Shown here: in pieces, positions 55,290 through 64,000 of the stretch
How positions within the stretch are numbered: position 1 is the first letter of the stretch
Layout of the letters: every line of letters begins with the position of its first letter
Assembly (NCBI RefSeq): GCF_001956915.1
Contig: NZ_MLJO01000005.1
Location: 1-64,000 of the forward strand
DNA: 64,000 nucleotides
Direction: 5' to 3'
From: Intrasporangium flavum
Lineage (GTDB): Bacteria; Actinomycetota; Actinomycetes; Actinomycetales; Dermatophilaceae
The notes under the pieces: generated by a model
Seen by the model: the letters and a program-made list of their open reading frames with translations, nothing else
Database searches by the model: none
What the model was told of the DNA's origin: nothing
Program-made: the position numbers and the translations under genes

Positions 55290-55634
55290 GTGACCGACAT
55301 GACCGACAACACCGGCCGTCCCGACGGCAGCGGGCAGGCCGACGGCCGCACCCGGCGTCACACGGCGGGCGCCTTCGACATCCGCAACTTCATCGGCGGC
55401 CTCATCGGCATCTACGGGATCATCCTCGTGCTCATGGGCCTGTTCGGCGAGCAGTCCCTCGACAAGACCGGAGGCGTCAACGCCAACCTGTGGGCGGGCC
55501 TCATCATGCTCGTCGGCGCGGCGGCGTTCATGGTGTGGGCGCGGCTGCGGCCGATCGTCGTGCCCGACCACGTCGACGCCTACGACGACGACCCGACGCG
55601 TCCGGCACCGAAGCGTCGCACGGGCGGGCACTGA
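55290..55634 (+). CDS. Small two-helix membrane protein downstream of the symporter
   Basis: A 114-residue protein starting with GTG after AGAGGAG. It has a polar Gly/Arg/Asp-rich first third, two helices (FIGGLIGIYGIILVLMGLF; NLWAGLIMLVGAAAFMVWA) and a charged C-terminus. I do not know the family name. Its close spacing to the symporter and the terminator just after it suggest an accessory or assembly role for the transporter. Confidence 0.75.
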   Translation: MTDMTDNTGRPDGSGQADGRTRRHTAGAFDIRNFIGGLIGIYGIILVLMGLFGEQSLDKTGGVNANLWAGLIMLVGAAAFMVWARLRPIVVPDHVDAYDDDPTRPAPKRRTGGH

Positions 55635-55644
55635 CCCGACGCGC

Positions 55645-55677
55645 AACGGCCCGGTCCCCCACGGGGACCGGGCCGTT
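55645..55677. terminator. Bidirectional hairpin terminator between symporter unit and mutM
   Basis: Fifteen-base arms (55645-55659, 55663-55677) pair perfectly around three bases and are symmetrical enough to serve both converging genes. The arms begin AACGG and end CCGTT, so a short A/T edge exists on each strand. Confidence 0.75.
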
Positions 55678-55703
55678 CGCGTGCGCGGACGCCGGCGCGT
55701 CGG

Positions 55704-56564
55704 TCAGGTCGACGCGCGGCGGCGCGGGCGCGGCTGGCACACGGGGCAGGAGAAGGACGAGCGGTTCATGAACTGCTCGCGGCGCATGAGGGCGCCGCAC
55801 CGGTCGCACGGCGTGCCCTCGCGGCCGTAGGCGTGCAGGGACCGGTCGAAGTAGCCGCTCGCGCCGTTGACGTTGACGTAGAGCGCGTCGAAGCTCGTGC
55901 CGCCCTGGCCGAGGGCCTCGGCCATGACCTCGCGGGCGTGGTCGAGGATGCGGGAGAGCGTCGGCTTGGTCAGGGCCGAGCACAGCCGCTCCCCGTGCAC
56001 CTTCGCGCGCCACAACGCCTCGTCGGCGTAGATGTTGCCGACGCCCGAGACGAGGGTCTGGTCCAGCAGCGCCCGCTTGACGGCGCTGTCGCGCTGCTTC
56101 ATCCGGCGCACGACGGCGGCCTGGTCGTAGGCGGCCTCGAACGGGTCGGGCGCGATGTGGGCGACGACCTCCGGGACGCCGTCGGGCCCGAGCGGCGAGA
56201 GCTGCAGCCCGCCGAAGGTGCGCTGGTCGACGAACCGCAGCTGCGGGTCGCCGTCGGCGAAGTCGAACTGCGCGTGGCAGTGCTTCTCCAGGGGCGCGTC
56301 GGCCGGCTCGACGAGCATCTGCCCGCTCATCCCGAGGTGGACGATGAGCGCGTCCTCGCCGTCGAGGGCGAGCCAGAGGTACTTGCCGCGGCGCGACGCG
56401 GCCGTGACGGTGACGTCGTGCAGCCGGGCCGCGAGGTCCTCGGGGCCGGCGTCGTGCCGCCGCGCCACCCGGACCCCGGTGATCCGGGCGCGGGTGACGT
56501 GGCGGCCGACGACGTGGCCCTCGAGGCCGCGGCGGACGACCTCGACCTCGGGCAGCTCGGGCAT
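55704..56564 (-). CDS. mutM: Formamidopyrimidine-DNA glycosylase
   Basis: Fpg removes 8-oxoguanine and ring-opened purines. The 286-residue protein starts MPELPEVE, with Pro2 as nucleophile and Glu3. The H2TH region contains [17 protein letters not shown], and the C-terminal zinc finger has CDRCGALM and CPVCQP. All catalytic and zinc residues are present. It follows rnc by 28 bases, a common actinobacterial arrangement. Confidence 0.96.
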   Translation of the reverse strand: MPELPEVEVVRRGLEGHVVGRHVTRARITGVRVARRHDAGPEDLAARLHDVTVTAASRRGKYLWLALDGEDALIVHLGMSGQMLVEPADAPLEKHCHAQFDFADGDPQLRFVDQRTFGGLQLSPLGPDGVPEVVAHIAPDPFEAAYDQAAVVRRMKQRDSAVKRALLDQTLVSGVGNIYADEALWRAKVHGERLCSALTKPTLSRILDHAREVMAEALGQGGTSFDALYVNVNGASGYFDRSLHAYGREGTPCDRCGALMRREQFMNRSSFSCPVCQPRPRRRAST

Positions 56565-56592
56565 GGCAGGTGCGGTGGGTGGTCCCGACGCG

Positions 56593-57429
56593 TCAGCCGA
56601 GGGCTCGCGTCGCGCGCGTGGCCTCAGACGCGTCGGACGAGCCGGACGCGCCGGCGACCTCGGAGGCGGCGGCGGAGCGGCGGCCGTCGAGCGTGTGCCA
56701 GGCCTGCTTGGCGGCCTTCTGCTCGGCCTCCTTCTTGGACCGGCCGTGCCCCTCGCCGAGGACCTCGTCGCCGACGAAGACCTGGGCGTGGAACTCCTTC
56801 TCGTGGTCCGGACCCTGCTCGCCGACGCGGTACTCGGGCGTGCCGAGCGTGGCCCCGGCGGCCATCTCCTGCAGGCTGGTCTTCCAGTCGAGGCCGGCCC
56901 CGAGGGTGGCGGCCTCCTCGATGAGGGCGTCGAAGTGGTGGTGCACGAAGGTGCCCGCCCGCTCGATGCCGACGCTGAGGAAGACGGTGCCGATGACGGC
57001 CTCGAGGGTGTCGGCGAGGATCGAGGCCTTGTCGCGGCCTCCCGTCGCCTCCTCGCCCTTGCCGAGCATGACGTAGCCGCCGAGGTCGAAGGTGCGCGCG
57101 ACGTCGGCGAGGGCTCGCATGTTGACCACGGCCGCGCGCAGCTTGGCCAGCTGCCCCTCGGCGAGGTCGGGGTGCTCGCGGTAGAGGCTCTCGGTGACGA
57201 CGAGCCCGAGCACGGAGTCGCCGAGGAACTCGAGGCGCTCGTTGTTGGGCAGGCCGCCGTTCTCGTACGCGTACGAGCGGTGGGTCAGGGCACGCAGGAG
57301 CAGCGGCTCGTCCACTCCCTGGCCGACCACCTCGTCGAGGTGGTCGAGCAGGGCGTCGACGGGCCGCTGCGGCTCCTGCGTCACCGCCGGAACACCCCCG
57401 GCGTCGATGTCGCTCACGGGGCCGCTCAC
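56593..57429 (-). CDS. rnc: Ribonuclease III
   Basis: RNase III cuts double-stranded RNA, including rRNA precursors. The 278-residue protein has the signature [13 protein letters not shown] at about 63-75 with acidic metal ligands, and a C-terminal double-stranded RNA-binding domain ([16 protein letters not shown]). About 30 C-terminal residues are low-complexity Ser/Ala/Thr. The GTG start is seven bases past the rpmF stop. Its stop codon is inside a GACGCGTC palindrome. Confidence 0.96.
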   Translation of the reverse strand: MSGPVSDIDAGGVPAVTQEPQRPVDALLDHLDEVVGQGVDEPLLLRALTHRSYAYENGGLPNNERLEFLGDSVLGLVVTESLYREHPDLAEGQLAKLRAAVVNMRALADVARTFDLGGYVMLGKGEEATGGRDKASILADTLEAVIGTVFLSVGIERAGTFVHHHFDALIEEAATLGAGLDWKTSLQEMAAGATLGTPEYRVGEQGPDHEKEFHAQVFVGDEVLGEGHGRSKKEAEQKAAKQAWHTLDGRRSAAASEVAGASGSSDASEATRATRALG

Positions 57430-57436
57430 GGGCGGG

Positions 57437-57631
57437 TCAGGCCTGGTGCTCGGTGCGCTCGGCGGCGGCGTAGTGACGACCCTTGTAGGTGCCGCACGAC
57501 GGGCAGGCGATGTGCGGCTGGGCCGCGGCGCCGCACGACGGGCACGTGGTCAGGGTGGTCGGCGTAGCCTTCCAGTTCGCACGACGCGAACGGGTGTTGG
57601 AGCGCGACATCTTCCGCTTCGGGACAGCCAC
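57437..57631 (-). CDS. rpmF: 50S ribosomal protein L32
   Basis: A 64-residue L32 with [20 protein letters not shown] and the zinc ribbon CPSCGA and CPSCGTY, so it is the zinc-containing (C+) form. No second zinc-free copy is seen here. It sits between DUF177 and rnc, the conserved order in actinobacteria, separated from DUF177 by one base. Confidence 0.97.
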   Translation of the reverse strand: MAVPKRKMSRSNTRSRRANWKATPTTLTTCPSCGAAAQPHIACPSCGTYKGRHYAAAERTEHQA

Positions 57632-57632
57632 G

Positions 57633-58208
57633 TCAGTTCCTCTTCTCTTGCGGGTCGTCTCCCAGCAGTCCGCCGAGAGCCGACCACCTCGGGTCGATCA
57701 CTTCATGGTGGTGGTCCGGGTCGTCCGCGAACCGCGCTCCGCACTCGGAGCACAGTCCCGGGCAGTCCTCCCGGCACACCGGCTGGAACGGCAGCGTCGG
57801 AACGACCGCGTCCCGGAGCACGGGCTCGAGGTCGATGAGGTCATCGACCAGCTCGTGCACCTCGTCCTCGTCCGAGTCGGCTCCCACCTCGTGGTGGTGC
57901 GCCGCCCGGTCGGCGTAGGCGAACAGCTCCTGGAAGGTCCCGTCGACCTCGAGGTCGACGGGGTCCAGGCACCGCACGCAGGCGCCGGTCGCCGTGCCGC
58001 TGACCGAACCCGTGACGAGGACGCCCTCGACGACCGACTCGAGCCGCACCTCGATCTCGACCGGTGAACCGGCCTTGATCGCGATGACGTCGGTGCCGAG
58101 GTCGTCGGGGAACGTCACCGTGCGCGAGAGCTCATGCATCGTCCCCGGTCGCCGGTTCAGGTCCCTGGTGTCGATCACCAGCGAAGAACGGGGATGGGGG
58201 CGGCTCAT
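57633..58208 (-). CDS. DUF177 (YceD) family protein
   Basis: A 191-residue protein of the YceD/DUF177 family, linked to 23S rRNA maturation. It has CVRCLDPVDLEV and the cysteine pair region CREDCPGLCSECGA near the C-terminus, together likely binding a metal. The acidic stretch DSDEDEVHELVDDLIDLE is typical. The ATG at 58208 has AGGAG close by. It is followed after one base by rpmF. Confidence 0.92.
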   Translation of the reverse strand: MSRPHPRSSLVIDTRDLNRRPGTMHELSRTVTFPDDLGTDVIAIKAGSPVEIEVRLESVVEGVLVTGSVSGTATGACVRCLDPVDLEVDGTFQELFAYADRAAHHHEVGADSDEDEVHELVDDLIDLEPVLRDAVVPTLPFQPVCREDCPGLCSECGARFADDPDHHHEVIDPRWSALGGLLGDDPQEKRN

Positions 58209-58296
58209 GTCTCCTGCGCACGGTCGTAGGTTCGGTCCGCGCCAGACGGACGTGGACCGACCTCCAAGGCTACCGGAGCGGTCCCCGGCACCCAAA

Positions 58297-58797
58297 TCAG
58301 GCGGTCTCGCCGCCCAGCCGGTCGCGCAGCGCCGCGAGGACGGCGTCGGGGACGAGCCCGCTGACGTCGCCGCCGTAGCGCACGACCTCCTTGATGAGCG
58401 AGCTGCTCACGTGCTGGAGGGTCGGGTCGGAGGCGAGGAAGAGCGTCTCGACGCCGGTGAGGTGGTGGTTCATGTGCGCCATGGGCAGCTCGTAGGCGAA
58501 GTCGGTGCCGCCGCGCAGCCCCTTGACCATGGCCTCGGCGCCGACCTCGCGGCACACGTCGACGACGAGCGTGCCGGCCCAGTCGCCGATGCGGACGTTG
58601 GGCAAGTGCCCGACCGACGCCTCGAGCAGGGTCGTGCGCTCGGCCACGGAGAAGGTGCCCTCCTTGGCCGGGTTGTGCAGGATCGCGACGACGACCTCGT
58701 CGAAGAGGCGGCTCGCGCGCGTGACGACGTCGACGTGCCCGTTCGTCACGGGGTCGTAGGAACCGGGGCACACGCAGCGACGCGTCTCGGTGCTCAC
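58297..58797 (-). CDS. coaD: Phosphopantetheine adenylyltransferase
   Basis: CoaD makes dephospho-CoA from 4'-phosphopantetheine and ATP. The 166-residue protein has CPGSYDPVTNGHVDVV at 10-25 with the nucleotidyltransferase HxGH-type motif (NGH), and SSSLIKEVVRYGGDVSGLVP near the end. Length is normal. The GTG start is preceded at six bases by TAGGTT. It follows rsmD by 89 bases, usually co-conserved. Confidence 0.96.
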   Translation of the reverse strand: MSTETRRCVCPGSYDPVTNGHVDVVTRASRLFDEVVVAILHNPAKEGTFSVAERTTLLEASVGHLPNVRIGDWAGTLVVDVCREVGAEAMVKGLRGGTDFAYELPMAHMNHHLTGVETLFLASDPTLQHVSSSLIKEVVRYGGDVSGLVPDAVLAALRDRLGGETA

Positions 58798-58803
58798 GCG
58801 CCC

Positions 58804-58809
58804 AACCTA
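58804..58809 (-). promoter_or_regulatory. -10 box TAGGTT, leaderless coaD promoter
   Basis: TAGGTT on the minus strand ends six bases before the GTG at 58797; no Shine-Dalgarno is present. Confidence 0.5.
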
Positions 58810-58886
58810 CCGGCCGGCAGTGGCTCAGGCAGGGCGCGGGCCGGGCGACACGGTCTCGCGCCCGGGGGTGGCGTTCGAGGTGGCGC

Positions 58887-59465
58887 TCAGGCGGCCCCGC
58901 CCGTGGGCGGCTCGGCGAACCACATCGTGGTCTCGCCGTAGCGCTTCTCCCCCGACAGTTCGAGCCCCTCCGGCCACGTGGGCTGCGGCGTGCGGCTCGA
59001 GCGCTCGACGACGACGAAGGCGTCCTCGGCGAGCCACTCGTGCTCGACGAGCGAGCGCAGCACGGCCGCGAGCGTCGGCTCGTCGACGTCGTAGGGCGGG
59101 TCGAGCAGCACGAGGTCCATGCGGACGTCCGCGGGCGGCCCTGCGGCAAGCGCCCTCTCGACGGACGTCGGCAGCAGCCGCACCCCGGGCACGCCGACGA
59201 CGCCGATGTTGGCCCGGATGACCTTGCCGGCCGCGGCGTTCGACTCGACGAGCAGCACGATGCTCGCGCCGCGGCTCGCGGCCTCGAGGCCGAGGGCGCC
59301 CGAGCCGGCGTAGAGGTCGAGGACGTGCCGCCCCTCGAGCAGCCCGCGGTGCTCGAGGCGGCTGAAGAGGGCCTCGCGGACCCGGTCGGACGTCGGGCGG
59401 GTGCCCGACCCGGGCGGGGTGCGCAGGCGCCGGCCGCCGGCCGTCCCGCTGATGACGCGCGTCAT
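58887..59465 (-). CDS. rsmD: 16S rRNA (guanine(966)-N2)-methyltransferase RsmD
   Basis: RsmD methylates G966 of 16S rRNA. The 192-residue protein has SAM motif LDLYAGSGALGLEAASRGA near 48 and catalytic DLVLLDPPYD near 117, with the N-terminal RVISGTAGGRRL typical of the family. The ATG lies just past the recG stop, a coupled arrangement. Confidence 0.95.
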   Translation of the reverse strand: MTRVISGTAGGRRLRTPPGSGTRPTSDRVREALFSRLEHRGLLEGRHVLDLYAGSGALGLEAASRGASIVLLVESNAAAGKVIRANIGVVGVPGVRLLPTSVERALAAGPPADVRMDLVLLDPPYDVDEPTLAAVLRSLVEHEWLAEDAFVVVERSSRTPQPTWPEGLELSGEKRYGETTMWFAEPPTGGAA

Positions 59466-59466
59466 G

Positions 59467-61710
59467 TCAGCCTCTCTCCAGCCAGGCGGCCTGCTCGTCG
59501 TCGAGGCGCATGGCGACCGCGGCCGCGAGGGCCGGGTGCTCGCGCAGCTGCGGGTCGGCGTCGACGATCGCGAAGGCGTCCTCGCGGGCGTCGGCGATGA
59601 TCTGCTCGTCCTCGGCCCGGCCGAGGCGCAGGTGCCGGATCGAGCTGCCGCGGCCGCTCTGCCGCGCGCCGAGGACGTCGCCCTCGCGGCGCAGCTGGAG
59701 GTCGACGCGGGCCAGCTCGAAGCCGTCGGTGGTGGCGGCCACCTGGTCGAGGCGCTCGATCGCCCGCTCGCCCGGGTCGTTCGTCATGAGCAGGCACAGC
59801 CCGGGGACAGAGCCGCGGCCGACGCGGCCCCGCAGCTGGTGCAGCTGGGAGATGCCGAAGCGGTCGGCGTCGACGACGACCATGACCGAGGCGTTCGGCA
59901 CGTCGACGCCGACCTCGATGACCGTGGTGGCCACGAGCACGTCGATCTCGCCGGCGGCGAAGGCGCGCATCGTCGTGTCCTTGGTGTCGGCGTCGAGCCG
60001 GCCGTGGAGCAGGCCGAGCCGCAGGCCGGCGAGCGCCGGCGTCGAGCCGAGCTCCTCGAGCATCTCGTGGACGCCCGTGAGCTCGCGGCGGGGCGCGTCG
60101 GCGTCCTCGCCATCCCACTGGCCGTCCCAGTCGCCGGCGTCCTCGGAGTCGGCCCCGGAGCCGGTGTCGGTACGGGCGTCGTCTCCCCCGATGCGCGGGC
60201 ACACGACGTAGGCCTGGTGGCCCTTGGCGACCTCCTCGGCGACCCGCTGCCACGTGCGCTCGACCCAGCCCGCGCGCTGGGCGTCGACGACGTGCGTCGC
60301 GATCGGCGAGCGGCCGCGGGGCAGCTCGCGCAGCGTCGAGGTCTCCATGTCGCCGAAGACGGTCATGGCGACGGTGCGCGGGATCGGCGTGGCCGTCATG
60401 ACGAGCACGTGCGGCGGCCGCACGCCCTTCTCGCGGAGGGCGTCGCGCTGCTCGACGCCGAAGCGGTGCTGCTCGTCGACGACGACGAGCGCGAGGTCGG
60501 CGAACTGGACGTGCTTCTGGATGAGGGCGTGCGTGCCGACGACGATGCCGGCCTCCCCCGACGCGGCGTCGAGGAGCGCCTTGCGGCGCGTGGCGGCGTT
60601 CTGGCTGCCGGTGAGCAGCGTGACGGTCGTGCCGTGCTCGGCACCGCCGAGCATCCCGCCCTGGGCGAGGTCGCCGAGCATGGCGGTGATCGAGCGGTGG
60701 TGCTGCGCCGCGAGCACCTCGGTGGGGGCGAGCAGCGCGGCCTGGCCGCCCGCGTCGATGGCGGCGAGCATGGCGCGCAGCGCGACGATCGTCTTGCCCG
60801 AGCCGACCTCGCCCTGGAGCAGCCGGTTCATCGGCCGCTCGGAGGCCAGCTCGGAGGCCAGCACCTCACCGACGTCGCGCTGCCCCTGGGTCAGCTCGAA
60901 CGGCAGTCGTTCGTCGAAGGCCGCGAGCAGGCCGCCCGGGCGGGGCGGGCGCGGCGTGGCGAGCTCGGCCTCGGCCGCCTTGCGCCGCTGCGCGAGGATC
61001 GTCTGCAGGACGAACGCCTCGTCGTACTTGAGCCGGTCGAGGCCACGGGCGGGCCGGTCCTCGACGCTCGGGCGGTGGACGAGCTCGAGGGCGACCTTGC
61101 GCGGCGGCAGGCCGCGCCGCTCGCGCACGTCGTCGGGCACCGGCTCGCGGACCCGGTCGACGGAGTCGAGGGCCAGGTGCACGAGCTTGCGCAGCCGCAG
61201 CGAGTTGAGCTTGCCGGTCGTCGAGTACACCGGGACGCGGTGCGTGCGGTACCACTCGACGGCGGCCTCGCCCTGCTCCTCGTCGTCGAACAGCTCGTAC
61301 TCGGGGTGGGTCAGCTGGAGGCGGCGGCCGTAGGCCCCGATCGTGCCGACGAAGAACCCGCGGACGCCGGGCTTGAGCTTGCCCTCGTGGCCGTAGGCGC
61401 TGAAGAAGGTGACGTCGAGCTGGTTGCCGCGGTCGTCGCCGATCACGACGGTGAGCATCTTGCCGCGGCGGTTGCGCATGCTCCGCGTGGTCGCCGCGAC
61501 GACCTCGGCGACGACGAGGACGTCCTCGCCGACGTGCAGCGAGGAGAGGTCGGTGAGCTGTCCGGGCCGCACGTACCGGCGCGGGGCGAACTCGAAGAGG
61601 TCGGCGACGCTGAGCAGGCCCTTGGTGCGGGCCAGCTGCTCGGCCTCCGGCTTCTTGAGCAGCTTGGTCAGGGGCGAGTCCTCGGTGAGCGTCAGGGCGG
61701 GCACGGTCAC
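59467..61710 (-). CDS. recG: ATP-dependent DNA helicase RecG
   Basis: RecG remodels stalled forks and branched recombination intermediates. The 747-residue protein has an OB-fold wedge domain (about 60-170) and helicase domains: Walker A GEVGSGKT, DEQH box VVDEQHRFG, TATPIPRT, and QLRGRVGRG in motif VI. An acidic insertion of about 35 residues (from DDARTDTGSG to DGEDADAPRR) lies between the two helicase lobes. The GTG start overlaps the stop of the DAK2 gene (GTGA). Confidence 0.95.
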   Translation of the reverse strand: MTVPALTLTEDSPLTKLLKKPEAEQLARTKGLLSVADLFEFAPRRYVRPGQLTDLSSLHVGEDVLVVAEVVAATTRSMRNRRGKMLTVVIGDDRGNQLDVTFFSAYGHEGKLKPGVRGFFVGTIGAYGRRLQLTHPEYELFDDEEQGEAAVEWYRTHRVPVYSTTGKLNSLRLRKLVHLALDSVDRVREPVPDDVRERRGLPPRKVALELVHRPSVEDRPARGLDRLKYDEAFVLQTILAQRRKAAEAELATPRPPRPGGLLAAFDERLPFELTQGQRDVGEVLASELASERPMNRLLQGEVGSGKTIVALRAMLAAIDAGGQAALLAPTEVLAAQHHRSITAMLGDLAQGGMLGGAEHGTTVTLLTGSQNAATRRKALLDAASGEAGIVVGTHALIQKHVQFADLALVVVDEQHRFGVEQRDALREKGVRPPHVLVMTATPIPRTVAMTVFGDMETSTLRELPRGRSPIATHVVDAQRAGWVERTWQRVAEEVAKGHQAYVVCPRIGGDDARTDTGSGADSEDAGDWDGQWDGEDADAPRRELTGVHEMLEELGSTPALAGLRLGLLHGRLDADTKDTTMRAFAAGEIDVLVATTVIEVGVDVPNASVMVVVDADRFGISQLHQLRGRVGRGSVPGLCLLMTNDPGERAIERLDQVAATTDGFELARVDLQLRREGDVLGARQSGRGSSIRHLRLGRAEDEQIIADAREDAFAIVDADPQLREHPALAAAVAMRLDDEQAAWLERG

Positions 61711-63455
61711 TCCACCCCGAGCAGGACGCTGTAGACCGACTGGCCACCGTCGATGAGGGTGACCTCGATGCCGTGGTGGGCGCCGCGCGCCTCGCTCGTG
61801 ACCGCCTCGAGCAGCCCGCCCGGGGCGTCCTCGCCGGCGACGACGGTGACGAGCTCGCCGCCGCTGCCGAGCAGGCGCCGCGCGACCTCCCGGGCGACGT
61901 CGAGCTCGTCGGAGCCGACGATGACGACGTCGCCGTCGACGACGCCGAGCACGTCGCCGGGGCTGCATGGGCCGCCGCTCGTCAGCGCCGCGCGGTTGGC
62001 GACGGTGACGGCCCCGTGCCGCGTGGCCGAGGCCGCCGCCTGCATCGCGAGGACGTTGTCGGACGCCGCGGCGTCGGGCTCGAAGACGGCGAGCGCGGCG
62101 ATGCCCTGGACGGCGGTGCGGACGTGGACGACGTGGGCCTCGATGCCGTCGTCGGCGACGGCACGGGCGGCCGCCGCGGCCGCGAGCAGGGTGTCGCCGT
62201 CGTTGGGCAGCAGGACGACGCCGCCGGCTCCGCGCGCGTGCTGGGCCCGGATGGCGTCGATGAGGCCACCGGTCGAGGCGCGGCGCCCGGGGCCGGAGCG
62301 CACGACGACGGCACCGGCGTCCTCGAAGAGCGACTCGAGGCCGGCGCCGGCCGCGCACGCGACGATCCCCGACGCCGAGCCGGTGCGGGCCTCGCCCGCC
62401 GCACCCGCACTGGCCTGGCCCGGGTGGCGGGCCGGCGCGGGCTCGTGGCCGGGGTGCGCGTCGACGAGGCGCGTGATGCGCAGCCGGTGCGGGCGCCCGG
62501 CCTCGATGCCGGCCTCGACGGCGGCACCGGCGTCGTGGACGTGGGCGTGGACATTCCACTCGCCGTCGCCGCCGACGACGAGGACGGAGTCGCCGAGGCC
62601 GAGGAGGCGCTCGCGCAGGGCGTCGACCGCGTCGTCGTCGGAGTCGGCGAGCAGGTACATGACCTCGTAGTCGGGCAGCTCGTCGGCGCCACGGGCGTCG
62701 TCGGGCCCGGGACCGAGCAGCGGGTGGGACCGTCCGGGCCGCAGCCGCGAGCGCCGGTCGGACGCGTCGGGCGAGGGCCGCCCGCGCTGGCCGGCGCAGA
62801 CGCGCTCGAGGGCCTCGAGCAGCACGACGAGCCCCGCGCCACCGGCGTCGACGACCCCGGCGCGCGCCAGCACCTCGAGCTGGTCGGGCGTGGCTGCGAG
62901 CGCGACGCGAGCCGCGTCGAGCGCACCGGTCGCCACGACGTGGACCGGCACCGGGGACGCGGCCTGCTCCGTTGCCTGCTCTGCCGCCTGCTCGGCGGCG
63001 TCGGCCATGGCCCGGGCGACCGTGAGGATCGTGCCCTCCTTGGGGTCGGTCACGGCCTGCTGGGCCCGCTCGGCCGCCCGGCGCAGCCCGGCGGCGAGGA
63101 CGGCGCCGTCGATCTGCTCGGCGGCCTCGCAGCCCTCGGCGAGCCCGCGCGCGAGCTGGCTGAGGATGACCCCGGAGTTGCCCCGGGCGGTCCACAGCAG
63201 GTGCCGGGCGAACGTCGTCAGGAGGGCGCCGGCGGACGCGGGCTCCTCGGCCGCGAGCGTGCGCTCGACCGCGCCGTCGAAGGTGAGGTAGAGGTTCGTG
63301 CCGGTGTCGCCGTCGGGCACGGGGAACACGTTGAGCGCGTCGATCTCGGCGCGCCGTGCGGCGTAGAGCGAGCGGGTCAGCACGGCCCACCGGCGCACCG
63401 CGACGAGGTCGAGGAGCGTCAGGGCCCCGTCGGGCTGCGGCTCGGCGCCGGGCAC
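61707..63455 (-). CDS. DAK2 domain-containing protein (fatty acid kinase FakA-like)
   Basis: A 582-residue protein. The N-terminal DAK phosphatase/kinase domain has PVPDGDTGTNLYLT (45-58), ARGNSGVILSQLARG and DAGGAGLVVLLEAL for ATP and metal; a middle region and the C-terminal FakA/YloV domain (HHGIEVTLIDGGQ) follow. Homologous FakA phosphorylates fatty acids bound to FakB; no fakB gene is in view. The GTG at 63455 has AGGAGG seven bases before it; the frame is open further upstream but without domain content. It overlaps recG. Confidence 0.9.
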   Translation of the reverse strand: MPGAEPQPDGALTLLDLVAVRRWAVLTRSLYAARRAEIDALNVFPVPDGDTGTNLYLTFDGAVERTLAAEEPASAGALLTTFARHLLWTARGNSGVILSQLARGLAEGCEAAEQIDGAVLAAGLRRAAERAQQAVTDPKEGTILTVARAMADAAEQAAEQATEQAASPVPVHVVATGALDAARVALAATPDQLEVLARAGVVDAGGAGLVVLLEALERVCAGQRGRPSPDASDRRSRLRPGRSHPLLGPGPDDARGADELPDYEVMYLLADSDDDAVDALRERLLGLGDSVLVVGGDGEWNVHAHVHDAGAAVEAGIEAGRPHRLRITRLVDAHPGHEPAPARHPGQASAGAAGEARTGSASGIVACAAGAGLESLFEDAGAVVVRSGPGRRASTGGLIDAIRAQHARGAGGVVLLPNDGDTLLAAAAAARAVADDGIEAHVVHVRTAVQGIAALAVFEPDAAASDNVLAMQAAASATRHGAVTVANRAALTSGGPCSPGDVLGVVDGDVVIVGSDELDVAREVARRLLGSGGELVTVVAGEDAPGGLLEAVTSEARGAHHGIEVTLIDGGQSVYSVLLGVE

Positions 63456-63547
63456 ACGGTCCTCCTGCTCGTCTCGTGCTCGTGCGGGTGCTCGGCAGGC
63501 TAGCGGTTCGACCCGACGGTCGCATGCACCCGGCCCGGCCCTGCGGC

Positions 63548-63553
63548 TACGTT
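63548..63553 (+). promoter_or_regulatory. -10 box TACGTT, leaderless fructosamine kinase promoter
   Basis: TACGTT ends six bases before the GTG at 63560. No Shine-Dalgarno is present. Confidence 0.5.
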
Positions 63554-63559
63554 GGCCCT

Positions 63560-64000
63560 GTGTCGAGCGCCTCCACCGCCGTCCACCGCAAGTCGTGGCC
63601 CGGAGCCCCCGACGGCTTCTACGAGGTCGAGGCCGCCGGCCTGCGCTGGCTCGCCGACGCCCCGGGCGGCGTCCGCGTGGTCGAGGTGCGCGACGTCGGG
63701 CCCGACCACATCGACCTCGCCCGCCTCCACCCGGCCGCGCCGTCCGCGGCAGCGGCCGAGTCGCTCGGCCGCAACCTGGCGGCCACCCACGGCGCCGGCG
63801 CACCGGCCTTCGGCGCGCCCCCTCCCGGCTGGACGGGCGAGGCGTGGATCGGGCGGCAGGTGCAGTCCAACGAGCCGACCGCGTCGTGGGGCCTCTTCTA
63901 CGCCGAGCAGCGGGTGCGCCCGTTCGTGCGCAACGCGGTCCGCGTCGGCCACCTCGACCCGGCCGGGGCGCAGGTCGTGGAGCGGCTGTGCGACCGCATC
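63560..64000 (+). CDS. Fructosamine kinase family protein, 5' part only
   Basis: The first 147 codons of a gene running off the right edge. The sequence begins VHRKSWPGAPDGFYEVEAAGLRW-like residues and continues with GGVRVVEVRDVGPDHIDLARL and AESLGRNLAATHGAGAPAFGAPPPGW, matching the ketosamine-3-kinase family that phosphorylates glycated amines for repair. The kinase catalytic core lies beyond the edge. The GTG start has TACGTT at leaderless spacing, and no stop occurs within the visible part. Confidence 0.85.
   Translation, partial: MSSASTAVHRKSWPGAPDGFYEVEAAGLRWLADAPGGVRVVEVRDVGPDHIDLARLHPAAPSAAAAESLGRNLAATHGAGAPAFGAPPPGWTGEAWIGRQVQSNEPTASWGLFYAEQRVRPFVRNAVRVGHLDPAGAQVVERLCDRI

Noticed and set aside
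58832..58863. Hairpin GGGCGCG/CGCGCCC between rsmD and coaD as a terminator
   Set aside because: The stem is only seven bases with an 18-base loop, easily produced by chance at this GC content.
59467..63525. RecG extended upstream as one giant protein
   Set aside because: The extra N-terminal part is a frame-shifted shadow of the DAK2 gene; GTG at 61710 overlapping the DAK2 stop is the natural start.

Overview
This window is a continuous stretch of chromosome from a very high-G+C actinobacterium. The gene order points to Micrococcales, and I favour the Intrasporangiaceae (Janibacter, Knoellia, Phycicoccus and relatives). That placement rests on gene content and order only. Coding density is very high: the longest gap between genes is about 260 bases. 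I found no rRNA, tRNA, CRISPR array, insertion sequence, prophage or plasmid module. The genes at both ends are cut by the window edge.

From left to right: (1) an SDR oxidoreductase (cut) and cdsA-frr-pyrH on the minus strand. (2) About 8 kb of accessory genes lying between pyrH and tsf: a class V aminotransferase, a response regulator, a histidine kinase continuous in frame with a DUF4173 membrane protein, a sulfur-transfer set (DsrE-like, TusE/DsrC-like, SQR-like flavoprotein) and an ABM-domain membrane protein. (3) tsf and rpsB. (4) On the plus strand, a DUF6541-like membrane protein, a class I aminotransferase and an M23 peptidase. (5) The conserved actinobacterial block xerC-dprA-comM-yraN-DUF2469-rnhB-lepB-lepB-rplS. 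(6) A FetB-like permease, trmD fused to a GNAT domain, rimM, khpA, rpsP. (7) A GNAT/degenerate P-loop protein, an amidohydrolase, an alpha/beta hydrolase and an HtrA-like protease. (8) ffh, the nitrogen set amtB-glnB-glnD, ftsY and smc. (9) Small metabolic genes, an OafA-type acyltransferase with SGNH domain, MOSC, an M3 peptidase, a divergent HOT-type alcohol dehydrogenase/flavoprotein pair, and a sodium:solute symporter with a small partner. (10) mutM-rnc-rpmF-DUF177, coaD, rsmD-recG-DAK2, and the start of a fructosamine kinase.

Most of the window is translation, secretion and genome-maintenance housekeeping: ribosomal proteins and factors, SRP (Ffh/FtsY), signal peptidases, SMC, XerC, RNase III/HII, RecG. 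The less ordinary parts are the sulfur-transfer cluster with a CsoR/CstR-like palindrome overlapping its promoter, the kinase-DUF4173 continuous frame, the TrmD-GNAT fusion and the GNAT protein with a dead-looking Walker A.

Two window-wide sequence patterns stand out. First, at least 14 genes have a TANNNT box ending exactly 6-7 bases before the start codon and no Shine-Dalgarno, the signature of leaderless transcription. One 12-bp palindrome appears to drive two leaderless genes in opposite directions. Second, the octamer palindrome GACGCGTC occurs more than 30 times by manual count, in all reading frames and embedded in several stop codons, far above a composition-based expectation of about three.
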